Of a stretch of 64,000 nt of DNA, positions 33,201 to 45,200 are shown one piece after another. The stretch spans positions 63,189,434 to 63,253,433 of the forward strand of contig OZ022506.1 in the NCBI GenBank assembly GCA_963989385.1. Direction: 5' to 3'. A model generated the notes under the pieces. The model did not search any database. It was given only the letters and a program-made list of their open reading frames with translations, and had not been told where the DNA came from. Positions within the stretch are counted from its first letter, which is position 1, and every line of letters begins with the position of its first letter. The translations under genes were made by a program, and so were the position numbers. The DNA comes from Ctena decussata (taxonomy: Eukaryota > Mollusca > Bivalvia > Lucinida > Lucinidae).

Positions 33201-36200
33201 TATAAAGAGAATAACTCAACAGAAAATTCAGGAAATGTGCTCCAAAGTTGATCAGTTCCTCTTCATCTTAGTCTGTAACTGTATGCCGAGTATAAAGATC
33301 CTAGTATAAGCGTTTCTTGAGATATTGTGTCATAAGTTTGTTCCTATACAAAATGCCTATGTCTGCAAATAGGCAATAACTCAATCAAATATTTATGAAA
33401 TATGCTTAAAAGTTAATCGATTCATCCATATTTTAGTCTATAACTGTATGCCAAATATAAAGAACCTAGCTTAAGAGGTTCTTCAAATATTTTGCTCGCA
33501 AGCGTGTTCCTATACCAAATGCCGATATGTCCGAACAAGTGGAATAACTCGACCGAAGATTTATGAAATAGGCTGAAAACTAATGAAGTCATTTAAATTT
33601 GAGCCGCGACACGAGAAAACCAACAAAGTGGTTGTGCGCCCAGCGCAGTCTCAGATCAGTCAGGGCATCCATCCAGTCTGATCAGACTCTTCGCTAAGCG
33701 TTTAAAGGGTAGCCAAGGGTCTAAGCTACCTCCATGCGGACAGCGAAGACTCTGATCAGACTGGGCGGATTCCCAGGCTGATCTGAGTCTGCGCTGGGCG
33801 CACAACCACATTGTTGGTTTTCTCGTGTCGCGGCTCATTTTAGCCAGTAACTGTATGCCAAATTTAAAGTTCATAGCTTAAGGGGTTCTTCAGATATGTT
33901 GTTCACAAGCTTGTTCCTATACAAAATGCATATGTCGGAAAAAGGGGGAATAATGGAGCCCAAAATTTACGAAATATGCTCAAAAAGTAAACTGTTTATT
34001 TACATCTTAATCTGTAACTGTATGTAAAATATCAGGATCCTACGTGTAGCTTAAGCAGTTCTCCAGATATTTTATTCACAAGTTTTTTTTACAAACAGCC
34101 CATGCTCAAAAAAGCCTGATAACTCAAATAAAAATGTAAGATATATGCTCAAAAGTTAATCAGTTGATCTACATCTTAGTTCAAACCAGCAAGTCAAAAT
34201 TAAAGGATCATGGCTTAAGCGGTTCTTCAGATATTTTGTTCCTAAGCTTTTTCTTATACAAAATGCTCATGTTCAAAAAGGGGAATTACTCAACTGAAAT
34301 TTTACGAAAGAGGCTCAATAGTTAATCAGGTTATCTATACATTGGTTCGTTACTGTTTGCCACATATCAGGATCTAAGCTTGAGCACTTCTTCAGATGCA
34401 GTGTTTACAGGGTTGTTCGAGAAGACAGAGTTCAAAAAGGGGTATAACTCTTGAACAATAATACAGGCGGAGAAGGGATAAAAAGACATTTTTCATGTAA
34501 ATGCCACTATATAAAATTTTAAGATCCTAGCATTAGCGGTTCTTGAGTTTCCCAACTGTGAAACAAAATCGTTAAGGACGGACAGATGGACGGACGGATG
34601 GATGGACAGACAGAAGGACGGAAAGACGGACAGGCTCAAACCAATATGCCCCGACAACTTCGAAGTTGGGGGCGTAACAAACTCGAAATTTCTTATGACC
34701 CATTGAGTGTTTTTGCAGATAGGGTGTTTTGCCGTATGCGCGCATACTTTAGAAATGCTCGGCAGCCTGATTCATTTTTCATTTCAGGCTAGGGTTCTTC
34801 AGGACTCATACACTTATGGCAAATTTCATAATTACGCGAAATCTGACTGACTGGAATGTGTGTCTTTTCAATCTAAATTAGACAGTCTAACGGTTTTCTG
34901 CGCTACTAAAGTGCATGTGTCCTTTACGCAAGATAACGGTTACCGAGGACTGATTATAACTGTCAATATCAATGCTCTTAGCGTACCGCCCATACGTGTA
35001 CAGGTATTGATGAGGATATGACTGGACGGACACACGACGCCAAGTGCTTGCAACTATTGTTATGTACCGCTGAGCCACTTGGGCAACGTCGTTAAGAGAA
35101 TTGAATTAGACTGAACTGATAAGGATGCGCAGACAACAATTGCAAAGTCTGGTCTGGTCATTCACAATTTAGCAGAAAACAATACCAAGTAGAGCAAAAC
35201 AGACCGACTGACTAATTCATTTTAACGATTTTGGATTTGATGACCCTTTGAAACAATGTTTTAGTCTATATCTTACAGCCTGCCAGAGAGAGAGAGCGAG
35301 AGAGAAAGGGAGAGAGAGAGGGAGAAAGAATGAGAAACTAGGATAGACGAGAGTTTAATAATCCAAGCAACCTCCAGCTAAGAAAGAATACGGGCCTTCA
35401 CGGCCTGGAGCTTCAAAGCGCTTCCGACTCATTAGGTCTCTCTAAGCCGAGGGTTCGAACCTCGGCCGGCAGACATGTGGAATAACCTAATTCTGCTGGC
35501 GGACGGTCGCTGAGGTGCTCGAGTTTCGACCACCTTTGCTAAACAATCGGTTTTATATGTGAAATATTCTTGAAAGGGCTATGATTAATTCTCATTAGAA
35601 ACCGAACAGATACGATCGATTGTACAGGCTGTGCATGAGTATACATGTAGCTCTTTATGATGGATGAATGTATGATACTGTGTTTTCGTCTCTTTCAACA
35701 GTATTTCAACATATCGGGACGATGATGAGAATAAAAGGTTGTGCACGCAATAAATTTCCGTTTACGGTTAAAACGAGTTCAACTTTGGCAAGATCCAAAC
35801 CCGCCAGCTAAGCAGGCCGTAGCCTAACCCACTGAGCTTGGGGGCTCTCTCTACAGTTCTTTAAAATCCGTCTCTCGGCATACTTAAAACATGTGGTAGA
35901 GGGGGGGGGGCGTTAGGGGCGGGGCTGCGTGTTTTTTACAAATTATATTCCAGCGTTTACTATCAAAATGTAAAAATCTCGCAGCCATGCAATAACTCAA
36001 ATGTGGTCCGGTCGTGTTGGCCGACGAATCCCAAAATATTAGGTCTTTCTCATTCATGATATCCTTTATCAACGGATAGCCCCACTGACCGGACATGACA
36101 GTACAATTTTTGAAAATTGAAAGAGCTAAATTTTAAATCCAAAAATCGCTCTTGCTTATTTCATCACGGTTGCTAAAGTCTATATACTGGGAGCGCGTGA

Positions 36201-39200
36201 GCGCGACTTAAATTCGGAAAATAAGCACAATTTCGCAAACTAGACCTCAAACTCGTGAAGGTCATGAATTTTATGATTAAAATTAAGGTTGTAACCGTAA
36301 GTTGTAACTAAAAATACAAAAATCAGCTGTAAACAACAACGTGGTTCGAGATTCTTCGCTCCGGAAGTTTTTGGATCGAAGAGTGGGCGGAGCTAGTTTT
36401 GTCCCTTTTCACTGAGGTGAACTAGACCGCGCTGCAAAGGCGACTAGGCGTCCTCAGGATCAACTTGTATCCAAACAATTGTTAGCTGTTGAAAACTTGG
36501 AAAACGCATTTGTTTGCAATAACCTACATGAGAGATAATGAAATTACTCTACTTGATTTAACGGCCTTTTATTGTCTGATCCGTTTCAGGTACGACTACG
36601 ATGATCCAGAGTTTGGAATGGTTCGCAGTTTTGTCAATATGGCTACGAGTGGACAGGGAGCTGTCAGTCCTCTTAATTTTTTTCCAGACTGGATAGTGAA
36701 AATACTTACAAGACAGGTAAACGGCACAGTCAAATATAAATAGCCAAACGCATTCATGATTCTGTGCGTGTTGAACTTTGGTTCGAATACTTTGAAATAC
36801 AGCATTTTATCATACAAGCATCTGAATAGTTTTGTTATCATCTAAAAAGGGGGCGAGGAGACACCAATCATTGCTAGACATATTGAAGAATGTCCATCAC
36901 TGCCGCCTCAACATAATGTGCATTTATTTCTTTCTGGATTTGTTTATTCATTTTTTCTATAAAAGAATAATTCGACATAATATATTAAATAGCTTATAGG
37001 CTGATTATTGCATTAAAGATCTGCAATCATGATTTGATTACAAAGCCGAAAGCAAAGTAGACAGCCGCAGAGAGTTAAGCAGTACCCTTGTGATACAGCA
37101 AATCGAACCTGCATTGAATAAATTATCAAAAAGCCGTAGCTAGTAACATGCGTTTAATTGTTAATATAGAGATAGGAATCAAAGTATGATGCAAATGAAA
37201 TGGACTCTGTTGTATCTTTAATGATAGATGTTACCAAGAAACTCCGAACTTTGAAAGTGCCTGCAGGAGAAGGTTTAAGTGCCATGCAAAGCGTTTCATA
37301 CCAGCTTTAAGTGGCCCGTTATGAATTCCGTCTGATACCTGTAAAGGAATAAGTTGACAAGTAAGGGAGCGCAATTAGTGCCCATGGGAATGCCAAATGT
37401 CTGTTGAGAAACGTGCCCGCTAAACTCCTCGTAAATATTGTTGATATACTATCAGTAGTTTGAGATGTCCTTCCACCTTGAGATATCGATATCTGACTGT
37501 ATTGCAAACGAGGGTCAACTTAAAATACGAAGACATTTACAAAACTTTGTTAGATATTCGAATACTTTATAAATTTCATAACCATTACAGTCATAACCAT
37601 TTACAGACAGAAAGAATGGATTTTTGAATGTGCATGTTACCACTTCGTTTCAGAGGTACAAAGAAGATCTACAGTTGGCAGAAAGTACCAAGAGTACTAG
37701 AGAGTTTATGCTGGAGAAAATCAAAGAACATGAGGACACGTATGACGAGAACAACATTCGTGACTTTGTGGATCTTTACATACACAGTTCTAGAGAGAAC
37801 AAGGATGAAACAAAGGAAACATTTACAAGTAATTTGATGAACCACTTGCATAATTCTCATTTTAGAGTTCAGAAAGTACTTTAACATATGACGTCGAGTA
37901 CTTTAACATCTGACGTCGCTGTTATTCAGTGGATAACGTCGTGTCATAAAAATGTATGGCCACACTTGTAATAGCACTTTGGCACATACATGAAAGTCAT
38001 TGATAACGTCCATGTCAACAATGCTTGTTCTCTTTGAAGGCGTTAAAATCCCATTTTAAAGGGTCATATGATAAACAGAATCTTACAATCGTGGTCATTT
38101 CATATGAAATTTATAAAATTCGCCGAAGAGTCGTTTCATAAATTTCGTATGTAATGACCAAGAGTGTAAACTCTTTTTATCTTGTTCGACATAATGAGAT
38201 TGTCCCTACATGTCCTCTTTGGCGTTTGTTCTTACTTTCAGGAAAAAGCATGTTTTTGGTAGCATATCATTATTTCGAAAATGGATTTAACACTTTTAAA
38301 ACGCGCCAGACCTGAAAATAGATAAATTTGCAAAAAACCTGGATTAAGATGGATTTACACTGGTTGCCATCTAGTCTTTAGATTTGCAAGATGATATAGC
38401 TTGGGCGTAAATTTTATTTTCTTTTCCTTTTATTTATTTGTTTTTATAAACCTTTGAAAATGATCAAAACCCCCATTTTTGCCTATTTGAGCGATAACAA
38501 TATACCGTCAGTTTCGCGAATGTATATAAAATGTTAAAATTAGTGTGAAAGGACTACGTGCATTAGGCCCAAAAATGGCCCCCAACCGAAGTGACTCATA
38601 TTGGTAGGAATAATAGCTGTGCCATTCCCCTAAATGAAACTGATAAGGAAATTTGTGACAGACATTATATACGTGGACAAAGTGGGGTCAAAGGTTAGGA
38701 CCCATAAGCCATTCTTCATATGAGGAAATTGGCATTGTTGTGTATATGTTTCAATCATGTAATTATACTTTTCTTTTTGAACGAGTCTTAATTATACACC
38801 CAGCAAGAAGTATTTCAGGATTATATAAGTTTTGTCTTTTATCCGTTTGGTCATTTGTTGGTCCATTTGTCCGTCCATCAGTTTGTCGGTTCATCAACTT
38901 TTACGTCAAAGTTTTGTGTTAAATATTTTTGATTGTTTATATCTCTATAACCACATATCAGATCTTTTCCATACTTTAATCATGATGTCTCTATAGCATT
39001 ACCTTTGATATGGAATATCTACCATCCACAGCAAGGCCCCTGGGGCGGAGCCCGGGTCAATAATTAGGACATATATATTTTCATTATGTGAAAGTTTTGC
39101 GTTAACTTTTGTGGTTGCTCATATTTCTGTAACTGCATGTCATCTTCTTTTCATATCTGGTTCATGGTATCACTGTAGGAGTTTCTTTGACAAGGGATAT

Positions 39201-42200
39201 ATAAGCTCCAGGGTTGGCCCCTGGATAAAGCCATTGATCAATAATTAGGACTTAGGCATCCGTTGTAAATGTTTGCTTATTGTGTCGGTATACTAGAAAG
39301 AAGCCTTTTAAAATACATGTACATGCAGGGCAAAATTTTCTTCCGAAAATTGAAAATAATTAGTTGACATCATCGTAACTGCTGCCCTAAGGTCAAGGTA
39401 ACAGACATTAAAATTGTATCGGATTTGCATTTAAGTTTTGTATTAAAGTTGAATTAATTAAACAGAGATGCTGGCCGGGATATATGTAATCCCCTTCTCA
39501 CATGTTCCCTGATCCACCTTCAGTCTTTTGAATGTTTCCGTTGCTCTTGAAAGAACTTATCTATATTTTCATCAAAGGTTAGATTTACTATCATAAATAT
39601 AATTGATTGTAAACAATGTCATATGAAAATATAAATGAGTTGCTGGCCATTTCAGCTTATAGCTGTGCTGAAATGTGTCACTCATTTTTGATAGCCTAAA
39701 TGGCAACATTTCAAACTACTAGCTGGCTGACTTCAAAATCAGTCAATTTCTGCCTGACACCTGTCAGTATGTAACAAAAACAAATTATTTTATTGTTTTT
39801 ATACGCATGATCTGATGTTTATTAATGTAAAACCAACTAGCTAGATTCCTATTTTATAATTACATGTATGTAGATATACCCAACAAAATGTTAAAACTTC
39901 CAAAAACAAGCTCTGGAATAGTGGTGCCATGATCAGTAAATTTAAGGCAAGTTATCGTAAGCTTTTCTTAATATTGAGATTCCTGAGCAGCAAGTACAAA
40001 TCCTGATAAGTCTGCATTTTACTAGGAACAGCTCGCTCAGAGGGTGCACTATTGTTGTTTTACAAACACGCTGTCATTATTTATAGGACAGTTACTGTAA
40101 CTGGTTAAAAGTTCCCATTTTTAAGGTATTAAATTCAACTGATGCAACATATTTTAGAGTAGTTATTGTAACTTGTTAAAATGTGATAACATTTTTAGGT
40201 TAATTCAATTCCGGAAAGTTTACTTAAAATTACATTTAAATCTTAGTTCCTGTGCCTTCAAATAGTCACTTACAGCGAGTTGTTCATTTCACTAATGATT
40301 ATTACAGGCAATTATAGGTAAAAAACCGTCTCTAGAATTCAGTTTTTTTAAGAATTAAAGCTGCTAAGTCTGTAACTTTTGATATTTTAATTTAAGAATG
40401 AATGTTTCTAATTTTCAAGAATAATATGATATAGCTGAGACTGGGATATAAATTAAACCAGATTCATAAACCTTAACAAATTATCACCATCGAAGCATCA
40501 GCATTTAGGTAAAAAATCAACTGTATTGAATTTCTGGCGGGATGTAAATAATTACCAGCAAGTATAAAATTGCCTGTTTACATAAAGATTATTCACTTTT
40601 CCATTCAGTTTTCAGCTGTAGTGAACAGCCTTATGGTGGAAGCATAACTTTATTCTACTTTTACAACTGATTGAAAAAGAAAGTAAAAGTTTCCAGAAAG
40701 TGGTCATAATTGCAGACTTAGTCACTTTAACGCTTGTGCTTTATTCTAATTTGTAAACTGAATGTCTAAAAAATGACCCAAAATGACAAATTCCACGATT
40801 TTAGCCTGTTTCAGCAGCCATTTTACCATACTTAAAGCACAGCAAGATTCAAATTTTAAATGAAATGTAACACTAGAAGTATTGGTCTATTGAAATCATG
40901 CAATGAAATACTTTTATCTCAACATTCATATTTTGACCTAAGATGGAGGCCAAAACCTGACCTTAATGCACGTAGTCCTTTCAGTAATGAGGAAATGCTA
41001 CAGTCTAATTTGTCACAAACAAGAAATAGTTAGAAGAAGCAGAAGCAGTAAGAAAACACGGTTGATAAAAAACTCTTTCCCAGGTTTGCGGTCTTAAAGC
41101 TGGCGTTATACAAGGCACTATGTAAAACCTGGACTGGACTTGGACTCTGGACTTTGGACTCTGGACTTTTGACTATGTAAAAAACATATATATACATTAA
41201 TATATTCACCATACAAAACATATATTTTTTTCTATTTTCTCTTAAACATTAATTAGAACTAAAAGTAATAAACATACAATACAAACTGAGAGTTTGAATA
41301 CTACAGATAAGGGCACACATCAAACAATAACGTAGATAAACTACAATAACTTTGAAAGAACCGCCTTTGAACTGTACAATTTTTGTCTATTTCGTTTGTC
41401 TGATTTTTTTTTCTTCTTTTTTTTTCAGAAAGTAACATGTTACAGGTAATTCAAGATTTGTTTCTAGCTGGCTCTGAAACAACATCTACAACCCTAGACT
41501 GGGCTCTGCTGTTTATGATAGAATACCCGGATTTACAGCGGCAATGTCAACAGGAAATAGAACAGGTCAACCAACAATGCTTCAGTATTATATACTTGTG
41601 GATTATAACCGCATTTTACAAAAAAAATCTCTTTCTCCCGTAAGGTGTGTGAATATATGTTGTTATATACCTAATGAGATTTGATCATATAAAACAACCG
41701 TGTTGTAATCGACAGCATTTTACGTTGGTTTCTTTCTATTTTTAATATTCGCAATGCGACAGAATCGCTGACACAGGGCTTCAACACTGTTAAAACACGG
41801 GTGCGCCAGGGCTTAAACACCATTAAATCCCGCTTTCGTGTCGTCTGTAGAGCTCTGGCATCAAGATGGCATCCGTAAGAAGGTATATAACAATGACGAT
41901 AAAAGCATTCTCTTCCTGTGTTTTAACGTTTGCCCAAGCCCTCGTGTTTAACATGTTGCAGCCCTCACCGCTGCGCGGTTCGGACTGCAACACGTAAATA
42001 CACTCGGTCTTTGCAAACGTTAAAACACGGAAAAGAATGTTTTATCCTCTTATTGCTCAAAATATTTCAAGGAGCACTGTATATAATTTTCAATAGTCTA
42101 TGCAAATAACTTGTCATCATCAAACCGTATGAATAGGTTAAGAATCAATGTCTAAGACTAATACATGGGCCACGACACGAAAAAGCAAGAAAGTGGTTGT

Positions 42201-45200
42201 GCGACCAGCGCAGACTCGGAACAGCCTGGGCATTTGCCTCGTCAGATCAGAGTCTTCGCTAAGCATTGAAAGGATAGGCAAGGCTCTAAGCTACCTCCAT
42301 GCGGACAGCGAAGAGTCTGATCAGACTGGGCAGATACCTAAGATGATCTGAGTCTGCGGTTGGCGCACAGCCACTTTGTTAGTTTTCTTGCGTCGCGACT
42401 CAAATAGGTAAGACATCAATGTCTATTTGTAGGCATTGATGCCGAACGTATGATGAGGAGTTATTTCTACCGACCATGTTTCTGTAAATGATTTGAGTAG
42501 TGTAATAGTGTCAAGGTTCATTACTCTCTCGTAGAAATATGTGTCTCTCTTCTAATTGGTATTTTGAAGAAGAATAAAAAATCGTGTTGTCTCTTAAGAG
42601 CAACGCATTTCGGTTTAACACAGTTATGCCAACTGAACTATTTTATCCTTATATTTTTGATGATTTCTTTCAGCAAATAAAGATTTGCTTTATTTCTAAT
42701 TAGTTAATCATTTTATTTTTCTTTTAAGGATAAGTACCCAGGTTTAATACAAAATAGTGTCGACCCTCATCAGATGCTGCGTTTTGTGGCATCTGATATG
42801 GGTCTTAACTGTTTGCCAATGTCCTTTTTACTGTACACTAGGGGAGAGTCGGGTAACTTCGGACAGTGGGGAAATTCGGACAGTGACATTTTTTCCTTTA
42901 TATGTCAGTTGTCTTGAACTAAAACAAAACAATAACTGGCCAAACAGTGAAAATCCTGATGAGACGGCTCATCATGAGCCGTCTCATCTGCATTTTCACT
43001 GTTTGCAATGGTGTTGCAATGGTATGTCCGAATTTACCCCGCCTGTCCGAAGTTACCCGACTCTCCCCTAGTCATAAATGGGTTAGAAAATCTGAAGTTA
43101 GAACAAGACGAAAGAAATCTTGGACAATGTTTTCTGCTTAACATACATTATGCTCTTTCGAAATGCATAAATGGAACCAAAACATGGCGGTTGAATCAAA
43201 TACATGAAATGGAATGGATAAAATTTCAGGGGAAACCACCCCACCATATTTATTTATTGATTCATTTTTTCATCTCCTTTCACAGTGGGTAATACCTTAA
43301 GTACGATAAAACATATCTTAAAGAAAATGTCTGAATTAGTATATCAGACACTGTATGTCTTACATGAATGTTCTATATAAGATATCAGAAATGGTACATG
43401 TATACAAGATATCTATTTTGCATATATGCAAAAATGTATGTAATTTTATGTACCAAGCGTATTTTAACTGATCTTTAGATCATTGGGGACAAGCCAATAG
43501 AATACGCCGACAGAGCAAAACTTCCGTACGTTGATGCCACAGTAATGGAGATTCAGAGGCTTGCTAACATCGGTAAGCGCTGATTTATTCGTTTATTCAT
43601 TTATTTATTATTCGGCCATATTGCATCATAGACATTTATTTTATGACCACGATGTAAACACACAATGCCATTATCTGATTCTACGTCACGTGCCGGCCAA
43701 TATTTTGCGATATTCACCGGCCTGCAAGTGAATATTACTTTTACGCTGACGTCATTTGTAGTTTCGTGATGTAACGCTGCATTTGCATTAATGTTTGTAG
43801 ACTTACGTCGCGAGAAAATACCATATAGGCCTAGTACTTGTATACCCATCAATAGAAACTGAATTTAGAGTTGTGATAAGCGCTCGCCTGCAAATTCAAG
43901 GCTCCGTTGGAGCTTGGAAAGAGCGGGAGGTCTATGGTAAAGGATTGGTAAGGAATATTTTTACATTGAAAATACATTACTTTCAATGAGATTTTTTTCG
44001 TATAACATAAGTTATCCAAATTAGACTGGTTTGAATACGAACGTAGAAATCAACAAAACGATAAGAAATATAGGCCCTACAGTTTTTCTGCCGTTACGTT
44101 ACGCAATGACGTCAAACGTTTGGTTTAAGAAAACAAGATGGCATCGACGTTAACCGCTTCTTTCAGTAGATCACTACATGATCAGTTCAAAAAATGTAAA
44201 GAGGCTGAGCGGTTGGTGAAATTTAAAGGAAATATAAAGCGCCACAGAGAAGAAACTGAAAAGAACACCAAACAAACAGAAAAAAACAACTAACAAATCA
44301 AAAACAGTTATAGCCCGTTTTCCGGGAGGAAAGATCTCTGACAATTCTCATTAGTTTGTCAGACGGTGTTCGCAGCTGTTGAGTTGCAATGATTTTATTA
44401 CAAGTTTCATACGACAAATACAAAAAAAAAACATTGTGTAACCACAATTAGTAAGATCAGGGTCTGAATTTCGACCACGCACGTTTGTCTTTGTCCGAAG
44501 CTTTAGAGTTTACATGATAGCAGCCATAGAGAGGTTTCACCATATCACGCACAGACTTTAGAGCGATGTGCTCACCTATAGGCAGTGCCTATTTTCATAT
44601 TAAATCTTTTTTGTACTTTTCTTTCGTGAATATGCAGTTTTATTGACCGAATTTACCGGCTGTCCGAATTTACATGACTTGACCACAATGATAAGCAAAA
44701 ACACTTTCAGAGGATGAAATTTTATAAAACTCGTCCTCCTTTGGGACTTTCTTAAAGGAATATAGGGTCAAGACAGGTAAATTCGGACAACAGGTAAATT
44801 CGGAAAGTGGCATTGTTTCCTTTATATGTCAGATGTTGGGAATTAAACTAAAAATGACTGGGCAGTGAAAATCCTCTATTTGCAATGGAATTTCCAAATT
44901 TACCCGCTGTCCGAAGTTACCAGACTCGACCCTACTAGGTCCTACTGGAAGCAAATTCGTGCAATTAACATAAACATGTTATTTTGAAGTGACTTCATGG
45001 CTCTGGGACAGAAATAGAGGGCTAAATTTATAAAGTTTAAACGGAGGAAATATGAGCCGCGACACGAGAAAACCAACAAAGTGGTTGTGCGCCCAGTGCA
45101 GACTCAGATCAGCCTGGGCATCCGCCCAGTCTGATCAGAGCCTTCGCTGTCCGCATGGAGATAGCTAGCACTTAACGAAGAGTCTGGTCAAACAGGGCGG

